8,278 nucleotides of DNA, taken from positions 1-8,278 of the forward strand of contig JAJZEJ010000464.1 of the NCBI GenBank assembly GCA_021828635.1, read 5' to 3'. Source of the stretch: Chloroflexota bacterium. GTDB lineage: Bacteria > Chloroflexota > Ktedonobacteria > Ktedonobacterales > Ktedonobacteraceae. Shown here piece by piece: positions 1 to 6,420 of the stretch. The position numbers and the translations under genes were made by a program. The notes under the pieces were generated by a model. The model was not told where the DNA came from, made no database searches, and saw only the letters and a program-made list of their open reading frames with translations. The stretch's first letter is position 1. Each line of letters opens with the position of its first letter.

Positions 1-393
1 ACTGAGGTAGCGCAACACATCAACACAGTACTCAAGCAGGGACGTACCGGCGTCATTTTCACAAGCCGAGACGTAGTGCATGGCATCAACAGCAGCAATT
101 TTCTGGCTATTGGGCGACGTATCTCACAAGCGTTGATTGAAACATTGCACGCACTCAACACGCAACCACGTTTTATCATCGCCAAAGGTGGCATCACCAG
201 CCATGACATCGCGCAACACGGCCTGGGTGCAAAACGCGCACGAGTACAAGGGCAGATCAGCGCGGGTGTGCCGGTCTGGCGCTTGGAGCAGGATACCCAA
301 ACACGCTTCGCTGGTATCCCCTATATCGTGTTCCCAGGCAATGTCGGTGGGCCTGATAGTCTTAAAGAAGCGGTACACATGCTGAACAGATAG
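1..393 (+). CDS. Four-carbon acid sugar kinase (DUF1537/OtnK family), C-terminal part, 5' truncated by window edge
   Basis: The frame is open from base 1 and ends at TAG 391-393, giving the last 130 residues of a protein that starts outside the window. The sequence matches the C-terminal nucleotide-binding domain of four-carbon acid sugar kinases: the glycine-rich block IIAKGGITSHDIA, then GAKRARVQGQISAGVPVWRL, then the terminal block PYIVFPGNVGGPDSLKEAV. Family members (OtnK, DtnK, LtnK) phosphorylate C4 sugar acids such as threonate or erythronate with ATP in the cytoplasm, and the visible part is the ATP-binding half. The next gene is a class II aldolase, so the pair probably acts in one catabolic route (kinase, then C-C cleavage). 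Plant and oomycete proteins that fuse a hydroxyisobutyrate-dehydrogenase-like domain, DUF1537 and a class II aldolase support such a functional link. The exact substrate cannot be read from this part. Internal ATGs such as the one at 76 are not starts, because homology continues to the left. Confidence 0.87.
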   Translation, partial: TEVAQHINTVLKQGRTGVIFTSRDVVHGINSSNFLAIGRRISQALIETLHALNTQPRFIIAKGGITSHDIAQHGLGAKRARVQGQISAGVPVWRLEQDTQTRFAGIPYIVFPGNVGGPDSLKEAVHMLNR

Positions 394-406
394 CATGACC
401 CCATAG

Positions 407-492
407 TATGACACCCACCAGGGGTGTCACTACATATAAGATACATTTTTCTCTAAGGCATATGTGTAGTGACACCCCTGGTGGGTGCCATG
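407..492. repeat. Long near-perfect inverted repeat (hairpin) between kinase and aldolase genes
   Basis: Bases 412-434 are the exact reverse complement of 465-487 (23 bp). One G.T pair (435/464) extends the stem inward through 438/461, and beyond one mismatch (411/488) it extends outward to 407/492. The loop is about 22 nt (439-460). Each arm is itself dyad-like: GACACCC-n5-GGGTGTC at 410-428, and an imperfect copy at 471-489. No T-run follows either arm, so it does not look like a rho-independent terminator. It lies just upstream of the aldolase ribosome binding site (about 500-505). It could be an mRNA processing or stability hairpin, a pair of operators, or a small palindromic repeat element; the sequence alone does not decide. 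Confidence 0.85.
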
Positions 493-513
493 CCATTACA
501 GGAAGAAGGATAT

Positions 514-1371
514 ATGCTAGCAAGCACGCTTGATCTCGTACAACATGCACATAAACGTAGCATGGCTATCGCGGCTATTAATACGTACAACCTGGAACTA
601 ACACAAGCTATTATCCATGCAGCCGAACAGCACTCACAACCAGTGATTATCCAATTGGGCGTACCAGTGGTAAAGGCATATGGTGCGGCGCTCATAGTAG
701 CAACAATAGCAATGGCTCAGAGCGCACGTGTGCCGATCGCACTACACCTGGACCACTGTAAAGACCTGGCGCTCATCAATCAGTGTCTTTCTTGGGGTTG
801 CTCATCCGCGCTGGCTGATGGCTCACATCTCGCGCTGGCTGAAAATACAGCAATGGCACGACAAGCCGTTAAGTGGGCTGCGCCTTATAACGCGACTATT
901 GAGGCCGAGTTGGGCTATCTGGCTGGTACTGAGGATGGCGTAACGGTCGAAGAGGTGGCCGCTTCGCTCACCAATCCGCAGCAGGCACATGATTTTGTCG
1001 CACAGACAGGCGTGGCGATGTTGGCCGTAGCTATTGGCAATGTGCATGGCTATGTCCCCAATCCACCACCCCTGGACTTCACCCGCCTGGAACAGATTGC
1101 CACACAGGTTGATGTACCACTCGTTTTGCATGGAGCCAGTGGTGTGAGCAAAGAAGAGCTACGACGCGCCATTAAGCTAGGTGTTGCGAAAGTCAATGTC
1201 AATACAGAGGTACGCACAGCCTTTTTACAGGCTATTGCTGGCTGGGGCCAGCGTGTCGGCCCACAGGTTGATGTGCGACGCAAAGGCCATGATATGCTTG
1301 ATATGGCACAAGAGGCGATGAGTGCAGCCGAAGCCGTGATTGCGGAGATTATAGAAACATGTACGGTTTGA
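514..1371 (+). CDS. Class II (zinc) ketose-bisphosphate aldolase, FbaA/GatY/KbaY family
   Basis: This is a 285-residue protein, the usual length for the family, cleaving or forming a ketose (bis)phosphate with DHAP as one partner. The catalytic landmarks are present. HLDHC at residues 78-82 carries the catalytic Asp and first zinc His. DGSHLALAEN follows, then EAELGYLAG with the family's conserved Glu at about 130-132. GNVHG has a zinc His at about 178, LVLHGASGV a zinc His at about 206 plus phosphate-binding residues, and KVNVNTE closes the phosphate site. The start at ATG 514 is preferred because MLASTLDLVQHA matches the usual N-terminus and AGGAAG at 500-505 sits 8 nt upstream. An upstream in-frame GTG at 469 lies inside the long hairpin and would add 15 unconserved residues. 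The gene follows a sugar-acid kinase, so the substrate is more likely a phosphorylated sugar-acid derivative than fructose-1,6-bisphosphate; this is inference. Its 3' end overlaps the convergent methyltransferase gene by 23 bp. Confidence 0.93.
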   Translation: MLASTLDLVQHAHKRSMAIAAINTYNLELTQAIIHAAEQHSQPVIIQLGVPVVKAYGAALIVATIAMAQSARVPIALHLDHCKDLALINQCLSWGCSSALADGSHLALAENTAMARQAVKWAAPYNATIEAELGYLAGTEDGVTVEEVAASLTNPQQAHDFVAQTGVAMLAVAIGNVHGYVPNPPPLDFTRLEQIATQVDVPLVLHGASGVSKEELRRAIKLGVAKVNVNTEVRTAFLQAIAGWGQRVGPQVDVRRKGHDMLDMAQEAMSAAEAVIAEIIETCTV

Positions 1372-2218
1372 CACCCCAGGCACTTAGTAAAGGCATGCGA
1401 GCATAAAATTCCGGCTCCCGCATCTCTATATCCATTTGTCGATAGATTTGTTCGAAATTCTCTTTCGTTGTCACATGCAATTTTAAGAAGAAAGGTAGTA
1501 TCAATGAGGCACCGATCATAAGATTTTGATACCATGTTTCATACGAAGGCGTTGCGCAGGTATATTCCAGCACACGGTCGATATGACCGAGATTTATTAG
1601 TCCTGTAGCACGTAAAAAGCTTTCGAGTCGGGGGACGATTCCTAATGCATCAGGCGCAAATGCCAACTGTGCATGCCACATGGACTGCTTTAACATCTCT
1701 ACGTAGCTTGCGGTTGCCTGACCATTGCATAGCATCCACTCGCAGTCAGTAATGCGTAGTACCCCACCAGGACGCACGATGCGTACACACTCTTGAATAA
1801 ATGCAGGCCAACGTAGCGCAGGCACAAAAGATGAAGCAAAACGCGCATTGACTAGGTCAAAAGTATTGTCAGGGAATGCCAATGCTTCCAATGCATTCAT
1901 CACCTTAAAGCTGACATTGCGTAGTTGGAATGCTCTAGCATGTGCCTCCGCATAACGAACCATCTTCTGATTGATGTCTATGCCGATCACATCCACATCA
2001 GGATATGTTCGGGCCACTTCTATAGGCCAGCCGCCAGGGCCACAGGCAATATCCAATACGAGTTGCCCTGATGTTAATTGGATATCTGGCGGTAATAATT
2101 CCTCCAGCATAGTGGTTATCGATTGATCCAGCATTAATAGGCGATCAAGTTCCGCAATATTATCCTGGTTAATAGGATAAAATGTTGTATTACTTGAAGG
2201 ATTCATTGAAGCCTGCAT
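1349..2218 (-). CDS. Class I SAM-dependent methyltransferase
   Basis: This 289-residue protein has a Rossmann-type methyltransferase core. Motif I is VLDIACGPGG at residues 54-63, the SAM-ribose-binding acidic strand is VIGIDIN (Asp81), the motif II region NALEALAFPDNTFDLV lies near 108-123, and VRPGGVLRITD near 148-158 is the post-core strand. This is the UbiE/Methyltransf_11/25 type, which methylates small molecules, lipids or proteins; the substrate cannot be told. The C-terminal ~130 residues form a less conserved lid-like region. The ATG at 2218 begins 7 nt after the stop of the upstream regulator gene, which suggests translational coupling. No good Shine-Dalgarno is seen, and an alternative ATG exists at 2206. 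No signal peptide or membrane segment is apparent. Similar proteins are common beside XRE/GAF regulators in large Chloroflexota and actinobacterial genomes, so a role in specialised metabolism is possible but unproven. Confidence 0.9.
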   Translation of the reverse strand: MQASMNPSSNTTFYPINQDNIAELDRLLMLDQSITTMLEELLPPDIQLTSGQLVLDIACGPGGWPIEVARTYPDVDVIGIDINQKMVRYAEAHARAFQLRNVSFKVMNALEALAFPDNTFDLVNARFASSFVPALRWPAFIQECVRIVRPGGVLRITDCEWMLCNGQATASYVEMLKQSMWHAQLAFAPDALGIVPRLESFLRATGLINLGHIDRVLEYTCATPSYETWYQNLMIGASLILPFFLKLHVTTKENFEQIYRQMDIEMREPEFYARMPLLSAWGVKPYMFL

Positions 2219-2225
2219 ACGCTTA

Positions 2226-3221
2226 TCACAACTCTTCTTCTTGGATCGATTGCCCTAAGATTGCGGCCTCAATCTGTTGCAGCACGATTGTCTCACTCTC
2301 CATCTGGCTAAGAGGAGGAGTATGGTTTTTTCTCACCTCTTGTACGGCTTCATTAAAGCGCCGACTATAGGCCAAACGCTCATCATACGAAAGCAAAGGA
2401 ACATCACACAAATTGATCTCGCTCGTCTCGTAAAACTCATGATCTTGGAAAGAGAGGGCTAGCATATTAGCATACGTTTCAATCGCAATCAGCCGCTCAG
2501 AAGTGAAATAGTGCCGTAGAACGCTACATATTACCAGGCTCCCCGCAACTTTGCCTGCCCGCTGTATTGGATAGGCCACACCGCTCATGGCCGGAGCATA
2601 CGCAGGCCACATAGGCAATAAGCCACGTCCTTGCTCCATGTCCTGCACAATCCCTGGTGATCCCTGGCTCACAGACCAGCCAGCAAGCGATTCCGCACCA
2701 ATTAGAACCAGCCGGGCATTGATGCCTATATCCCAGGGAGGCGTTCCCATTTCCATTCTTTCACATAAACTGCGTACTACTGCACCTGCTGCTGGTGGTA
2801 TGCATTGCGTGATGGCAATTTTCATGCCGGTCGTATCGGGATCGAGTACGCCTAACGCTTGCGATAAAATCATATGACGAATAGTCCAGGCGCGATACGG
2901 GCCACTCGTCGTGGCATAGGCTCCCAGCACTTTCGCCAGATATTCAGCTGGAATAGCAAAGCGCCGTGCCAGGATAGAGTCGGGCAAAGAAGGTAATGGG
3001 TACAATTCGACCCGCAACAATTCTTCAAATATCTCTTTATATGCGGGGAAGAGCGATGGAAGGCGTTCAATGTAAGCAGAGCGAGGTGTCGTTTCGCCAT
3101 TTACCCAACGCACAATTGTATAAGGGTTCACCCCTAGTACCTGTGCGACATAGTCCCGTTGCTGCTTGGTCTTCGTGAGATTGCCTAGAAGTTCTCTCCA
3201 GGTGAGTGTGGTGTTTGCCAT
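2226..3221 (-). CDS. XRE-family helix-turn-helix regulator with a GAF-like sensor domain
   Basis: The 331-residue product starts with an XRE/Cro-type helix-turn-helix over about residues 8-65. QQRDYVAQVLGVNPYTIVRW gives the two helices, followed by VNGETTPR, a typical XRE wing. A central region of about 105-265 resembles a GAF domain: it contains ARLVLIGAESLAGWSV, then VAYPIQRAGKVAGSLVICS and a following helix with ERLIAIETYANMLAL. GAF domains bind small ligands or act as protein-interaction modules, so a ligand-responsive transcription factor is the likely role. The C-terminal ~60 residues are polar and unassigned. Two adjacent ATGs exist (3224 and 3221). AAGGAG at 3228-3233 is 6 nt from the second and only 3 nt from the first, so the second is chosen. 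It probably forms a two-gene operon with the methyltransferase downstream, and it may control that operon. Confidence 0.87.
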   Translation of the reverse strand: MANTTLTWRELLGNLTKTKQQRDYVAQVLGVNPYTIVRWVNGETTPRSAYIERLPSLFPAYKEIFEELLRVELYPLPSLPDSILARRFAIPAEYLAKVLGAYATTSGPYRAWTIRHMILSQALGVLDPDTTGMKIAITQCIPPAAGAVVRSLCERMEMGTPPWDIGINARLVLIGAESLAGWSVSQGSPGIVQDMEQGRGLLPMWPAYAPAMSGVAYPIQRAGKVAGSLVICSVLRHYFTSERLIAIETYANMLALSFQDHEFYETSEINLCDVPLLSYDERLAYSRRFNEAVQEVRKNHTPPLSQMESETIVLQQIEAAILGQSIQEEEL

Positions 3222-3252
3222 CATGCACTCCTTCGCTTCACACGTTCACAGT

Positions 3253-3281
3253 AATGTATTGCAGGAAATTTCTCATGTCGA
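3253..3281 (-). promoter_or_regulatory. Candidate sigma-A promoter of the XRE-GAF/methyltransferase operon
   Basis: On the minus strand, TCGACA (3276-3281, 5/6 to TTGACA) is followed by a 17-nt spacer and TACATT (3253-3258, 4/6 to TATAAT). It lies about 30 nt upstream of the regulator start codon, in the 118-nt gap after the GNAT gene. The -10 match is modest. No clear terminator hairpin was found in this gap for the upstream GNAT gene, so read-through is possible. Confidence 0.42.
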
Positions 3282-3342
3282 ACAACGCTGTTGGCACACA
3301 AAAGAACTCTCCTTTCATACAGACGTAGTAACCACGCTCATT

Positions 3343-4305
3343 TTAACTGACAAAATCAGAGCGATAAATCGCTTCCTGGTAGGCATTAGCAAAGCCATTC
3401 TGCTGATACAATGCCAGCACTCGCTCGCTATCACCCCACGACTCCATCTCCAGGCTTTCGGCTTGCTGCATCTGTAACCATGTAATCGCTGTTGAGAGTA
3501 GAGGCTGATACAACTGCTGATTGCGTGCTTCAGGAACAATACCGGGCGCATCAATATAGCCTACACACCGCCCCTGCTGTCGGCTCAACTGCTCACTTAT
3601 CTCAGCCCGACACAAACCAACAACAGTGCCATTAGGACCGAAGAGGAAAAAAACACCTTCCAGATGCATTTCAGCAAACCATCCACGCACATCCTCCTCT
3701 GTCATTCGATCATGATGACCCCACTGCCCTTGAAAGCAGTGTCGTATAGCATAGACGAAATTGGGAAAATCTTTGCTTTCGTCATAGACGGCGATATGAT
3801 AACCATCAGGCAGAATAATAGAGGGGGTGGTGATTATTGCAGGCGCACGCAACCGACTATACAGCGACCGCGAATAAAAACCGTGGTGTTGCAAGAAACT
3901 CTGGGAAGCTTGTAGCGGCAGACTAGCATAAGCAAAAATATGGGAAGCTTCACCCTCTCTCGCTCGTTGCAGGCTACGTGCCAATAGTTCAGCACCAATA
4001 CCACGTCGTCGCCATGCGGGGTGTACTACACCAGTGATATCGGCATGACTGGCCGTTGGCGCTTTCCAGACAGAACAGAAACCAACTAATGCATCAGAAG
4101 CATCTTCCGCTACCGCAACCCAACGATCCTTAACAGGATCATGATCTGGCAATACTAACATACCACGTAGAGTCTCTTCGCTAACATCCTCACCAGTATG
4201 GTCTACAGCTTCGACAAGTGCGTATAATTGAACAAGGTGCGGCAGATCAGTATCGGGCGCAAAGTGGCGAATATGAAACGAGGTAGCGCGAGGCTCGATA
4301 GACAT
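3343..4305 (-). CDS. Tandem GNAT-family N-acetyltransferase
   Basis: This 320-residue protein has two GNAT folds, an arrangement seen in mycothiol synthase (MshD)-like and many actinobacterial and chloroflexal acetyltransferases. In the N-terminal domain (about 10-150), DITGVVHPAWRRRGIGAELL (89-108) is motif A, with the acetyl-CoA pyrophosphate loop RRRGIG at 99-104. SFLQHHGF at 136-143 is the usual end of motif B. In the C-terminal domain (about 168-320) the equivalent stretch is YIDAPGIVPEARNQQLYQPL, where the RxxGxG loop is replaced by RNQQLY. That half has probably lost normal acetyl-CoA binding and may be structural. LALYQQNGF near 297-305 preserves its closing motif. The acceptor is unknown. 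ATG 4305 is preceded by AGAGGA with a 7-nt spacer. It is transcribed divergently from nusA and has its own strong promoter, so it is likely a single-gene unit. Confidence 0.9.
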   Translation of the reverse strand: MSIEPRATSFHIRHFAPDTDLPHLVQLYALVEAVDHTGEDVSEETLRGMLVLPDHDPVKDRWVAVAEDASDALVGFCSVWKAPTASHADITGVVHPAWRRRGIGAELLARSLQRAREGEASHIFAYASLPLQASQSFLQHHGFYSRSLYSRLRAPAIITTPSIILPDGYHIAVYDESKDFPNFVYAIRHCFQGQWGHHDRMTEEDVRGWFAEMHLEGVFFLFGPNGTVVGLCRAEISEQLSRQQGRCVGYIDAPGIVPEARNQQLYQPLLSTAITWLQMQQAESLEMESWGDSERVLALYQQNGFANAYQEAIYRSDFVS

Positions 4306-4320
4306 CTGTTATTCCTCTTT

Positions 4321-4347
4321 CTGTTTTATGGTAAACAGAGCCATAAA
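4321..4347. promoter_or_regulatory. Overlapping dyads in the GNAT 5' UTR
   Basis: Two mutually exclusive inverted repeats overlap here: CTGTTT (4321-4326) with AAACAG (4333-4338), and TTTATGG (4325-4331) with CCATAAA (4341-4347, 9-nt loop). They fall at the very start of the transcript predicted from the promoter at 4356-4384. They could be an operator or a 5' stabilising hairpin. Confidence 0.45.
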
Positions 4348-4355
4348 CACTAGAA

Positions 4356-4384
4356 GTTATAATGATTTTTGGGGTATCTGTCAA
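4356..4384 (-). promoter_or_regulatory. Near-consensus sigma-A promoter of the GNAT gene
   Basis: On the minus strand a perfect TTGACA (4379-4384) is followed by a 17-nt spacer and TATAAC (4356-4361, 5/6 to TATAAT). The predicted start is near 4349, giving a 5' UTR of about 44 nt before the ATG at 4305. It is the best promoter match in the window. Confidence 0.75.
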
Positions 4385-4577
4385 GCCTTTTTGCTCTGAT
4401 TCTGCAATTCCACTTGGTCGCTAATTAAATGATTAACATGAAGGTTCAACTGGCATTGAAAAAGGAATAAAGGTAACACATCGAATGTTCTGGCTATATG
4501 AAGTGGAACGTGAATGCAGAGAGGGTAAATTGGCAACGTGATGGCTCGGTTTTTTATCTAGAAAGATGCTATCCCCC

Positions 4578-4606
4578 TAGCCAAACGGCAATCTACATGA
4601 TATAAT
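4578..4606 (+). promoter_or_regulatory. Candidate sigma-A promoter of the nusA operon
   Basis: A perfect TATAAT (4601-4606) is preceded, across a 17-nt spacer, by TAGCCA (4578-4583, 4/6 to TTGACA). The predicted start is near 4613, about 20 nt before the leader hairpin, leaving a leader of roughly 127 nt to the nusA ATG. Confidence 0.6.
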
Positions 4607-4634
4607 AGCTACAGAAATGAAAGAAGCCTTTTAG

Positions 4635-4661
4635 AGAAAAGTGGGTGCGGCCCACTTTTCT
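4635..4661 (+). terminator. nusA leader hairpin, attenuator-like
   Basis: An 11-bp perfect stem (AGAAAAGTGGG at 4635-4645 with CCCACTTTTCT at 4651-4661) has a 5-nt loop TGCGG. The GC core GTGGG/CCCAC is followed directly by TTTTCT, the layout of a weak rho-independent terminator, and A-tracts precede it. It lies between the predicted promoter and nusA, where partial termination could adjust operon expression. From memory, similar GTGGG-loop-CCCAC leaders precede the rimP-nusA operon in many Firmicutes; this was not checked. Confidence 0.65.
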
Positions 4662-4739
4662 GCTTGCCAGGGACATTTTTCTTTGCACTCGAAAAAATGA
4701 TGAAGTTTTCACCAGGCGTGAGCGGGAGGAGCATGGCAT

Positions 4740-5957
4740 ATGCGAAGTGAGTTTCAGGCTGCAATCGCGCAGCTAATTGCCGAGAAGGGTCTACCCCGCG
4801 AAGTCGTAATGGAGACCGTAGCGAATGCCCTGTTAGCGGCGTACCGTAAAAGCTTCAACGGCGGCGAGAATGTCCGTATCGAAGTAGACAAAAACGGTGA
4901 GGTACATGTATGGGCATCCAAGCGGGTTGTCGCCCAGGTCGCAAATCCCAATGAGGAAGTCTCCCTGGCTGAAGCACAACAGCTCTACCCCAGAGCCGCG
5001 CTTGGACAGTTCGTCGATGTTGACTCATCGTTTATCTTCTCACGCATTCCGACGCAGAACGCCAAACAGGTTATTCTACAGAAGATACGTGAGGCCGAAC
5101 ACGAGCATCTCTACGATCAAATTAAGAATTGGGTTGGCGAAATTCGTCTCGGCACGCTGACCCGTAAAGACCCGGTGCGTGGTTGGTCCATCGACTTCGA
5201 TCTCGATAAAGTTGATAAGGTTGAAGGCTTGATGCCCTTAGCTGAAGAGGTCGCCACTGAGCGTTACCGAGCCGGACAACGCCTGCGTGTCTACGTCTAC
5301 GATGTTCGCCGTTCGCAGGGTCGTATCCTACAAATTCTGGTTTCGCGCACGCACCGTGATCTGGTACGCCGTCTCTTCGAGTCCGAGGTACCGGAGATTT
5401 ATGATGGCACGGTCGAGATTAAAGGGATTGCACGCGAACCCGGTAGCCGCTCGAAGGTCGCCGTTGTAGCTCGCCAGGAGGGGCTTGACCCTATTGGCTC
5501 CTGTGTCGGTGTGCGTGGCTCACGCATCAATAACATTGTCCACGAACTAAATGATGAGAAAATCGACATCATCCAGTGGAACCCTGAGCCAGCAACATTT
5601 GTGGCAAATGCATTAAGTCCGGTCAAACCGCTCAAGGTTGAGCTACGTGACTCCGATCACACGGCGCTAGTCACGGTTTTGGAACGACAACTCTCGCTGG
5701 CTATTGGCAAAGATGGACAAAACGCACGGCTAGCAGCCAAACTAACAGGCTGGCGTGTCGATGTGACCAAACCAGCTGAGGGTGAGTATTACGAAGAACG
5801 TGAGCGGGTACAGGAGCCAGTCATGACATCACCGCCGCGACGGAGCGAGCGCGGGGAACGAGGTGAGCGCAATGAGCGTAGCTCACGTTCTGAACGCGGA
5901 GGGCGCGGCAATCGCCACGGCGGCGGGGGACGCAACCATTCGTCCTACGATTATTAG
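4740..5957 (+). CDS. nusA: Transcription termination/antitermination factor NusA
   Basis: NusA binds RNA polymerase and nascent RNA, modulating pausing, termination and antitermination. The 405-residue protein has the full core. The N-terminal RNAP-binding domain spans about 1-125 ([28 protein letters not shown]), and S1 about 133-200 ([25 protein letters not shown]). KH1 spans about 205-282, with GVRG at 257-260 and EKIDIIQW, and KH2 about 283-345, with [18 protein letters not shown]. The invariant stretch [19 protein letters not shown] lies at 222-240. It is followed by a ~60-residue disordered tail rich in Arg, Gly, Glu and Asn (about 367-405) instead of the acidic repeats of gammaproteobacterial NusA. 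ATG 4740 is supported by GGAGGA at 4725-4730 (9-nt spacer). A 5-codon ORF, ATG 4733 to TGA 4750, overlaps the start out of frame. It heads the nusA-ylxR-infB cluster. Confidence 0.97.
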   Translation: MRSEFQAAIAQLIAEKGLPREVVMETVANALLAAYRKSFNGGENVRIEVDKNGEVHVWASKRVVAQVANPNEEVSLAEAQQLYPRAALGQFVDVDSSFIFSRIPTQNAKQVILQKIREAEHEHLYDQIKNWVGEIRLGTLTRKDPVRGWSIDFDLDKVDKVEGLMPLAEEVATERYRAGQRLRVYVYDVRRSQGRILQILVSRTHRDLVRRLFESEVPEIYDGTVEIKGIAREPGSRSKVAVVARQEGLDPIGSCVGVRGSRINNIVHELNDEKIDIIQWNPEPATFVANALSPVKPLKVELRDSDHTALVTVLERQLSLAIGKDGQNARLAAKLTGWRVDVTKPAEGEYYEERERVQEPVMTSPPRRSERGERGERNERSSRSERGGRGNRHGGGGRNHSSYDY

Positions 5958-5976
5958 GCGGAAGGGAGTGTTACAC

Positions 5977-6315
5977 ATGGCGAAAATAGCTAGTAAGCAG
6001 GTCAAAAAGCCCAAACATGTTCCATTACGAACCTGTGTTGCCTGCCACGAAACCAAGCCCAAACGCGAGCTTTTGCGTGTTGTACGCACACCCGATCAGC
6101 ACGTGCTGATTGATGCTACAGGGAAAAAATCGGGGCGCGGTGCCTACATCTGCGCCCGTTACTCCTGCTGGGAGCTGGCCGTCAAAAAGCACCGGCTCGA
6201 ACAAGAATTTGAGACAACCATCTCAGAGGAAGATCGAGCGGGACTAGAGGCATATATTGCCACCTTACCCAGAGATAATCCTTCATCAACAGCCGTAAGT
6301 GGAGCGGGTAGATAG
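5977..6315 (+). CDS. ylxR: YlxR/RnpM family RNA-binding protein (DUF448)
   Basis: The 112-residue protein carries the DUF448 signature. PLRTCVACHETKPKRELLRV (residues 17-36) is followed by a short strand segment, then DATGKKSGRGAYICARYSCW and a basic helix VKKHRLEQEF. Members bind RNA; the Bacillus subtilis protein was reported to interact with RNase P (RnpM). The N-terminus is lysine-rich. The last ~25 residues are polar and poorly conserved. The ATG at 5977 has AAGGGAG about 8 nt upstream. The frame is open further left into nusA, but that extension encodes the nusA tail out of frame and is not conserved. The gap from the nusA stop is 19 nt, so the two are co-transcribed. The L7Ae-like ylxQ that often follows ylxR is absent. 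Confidence 0.95.
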   Translation: MAKIASKQVKKPKHVPLRTCVACHETKPKRELLRVVRTPDQHVLIDATGKKSGRGAYICARYSCWELAVKKHRLEQEFETTISEEDRAGLEAYIATLPRDNPSSTAVSGAGR

Positions 6316-6320
6316 AAGAT

Positions 6321-6359
6321 GGTAAAGGCGTGATTCATCACGCCCACGGTTGTATTACC
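6321..6359 (+). other. Hairpin immediately downstream of ylxR
   Basis: GGCGTGA (6327-6333) pairs with TCACGCC (6338-6344) around loop TTCA. A wider GGTAA (6321-6325)/TTACC (6355-6359) pair encloses it. It begins 5 nt after the ylxR stop. There is no T-run after it, so it is at best a weak terminator. A 3'-end protecting or processing stem is equally possible. Confidence 0.5.
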
Positions 6360-6385
6360 TCTGTGGTACTCAATCAGGTTCTTTG

Positions 6386-6414
6386 TTGCAAGGAACGGTT
6401 AAGTAGGTTATACT
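6386..6414 (+). promoter_or_regulatory. Candidate internal sigma-A promoter for infB
   Basis: TTGCAA (6386-6391, 4/6) is followed by a 17-nt spacer and TATACT (6409-6414, 5/6). The predicted start is near 6421. It would give infB expression independent of nusA, with a leader of about 338 nt. Confidence 0.6.
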
Positions 6415-6420
6415 AGCGTA

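Larger units (their letters stand above)
4306..4739. other. Divergent intergenic region between the GNAT gene and nusA
   Basis: This 434-nt stretch carries no convincing protein gene. Its left part holds the GNAT promoter and 5' UTR dyads, and its right part holds the nusA promoter and a leader hairpin. The middle (about 4385-4575) is AT-rich and contains only tiny ORFs without a ribosome binding site, a weak dyad TTCAA-n6-TTGAA at 4445-4460 and a T-run near 4551-4556 with no stem before it. rimP, which usually precedes nusA, is not here. Confidence 0.7.

Noticed and set aside
469..513. Extended aldolase start at GTG 469
   Set aside because: It lies inside the right arm of the long hairpin, adds residues not seen in the family, and the ATG at 514 has a good ribosome binding site and matches the usual N-terminus.
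1369..1383. TGACACCCCAGGCAC after the aldolase as a second copy of the hairpin arm
   Set aside because: Only about 8 bases match the arm at 471-489 before diverging, which is within chance.
4485..4541. 18-codon ORF in the GNAT-nusA gap
   Set aside because: Weak, badly spaced ribosome binding site and no recognisable sequence; chance is likely.
4541..4560. T-run near 4551 as a terminator
   Set aside because: No stem can be formed directly upstream on either strand.
5863..5976. Upstream extension of ylxR into nusA
   Set aside because: The extension translates the nusA tail out of frame and is not conserved; ATG 5977 has a proper Shine-Dalgarno.
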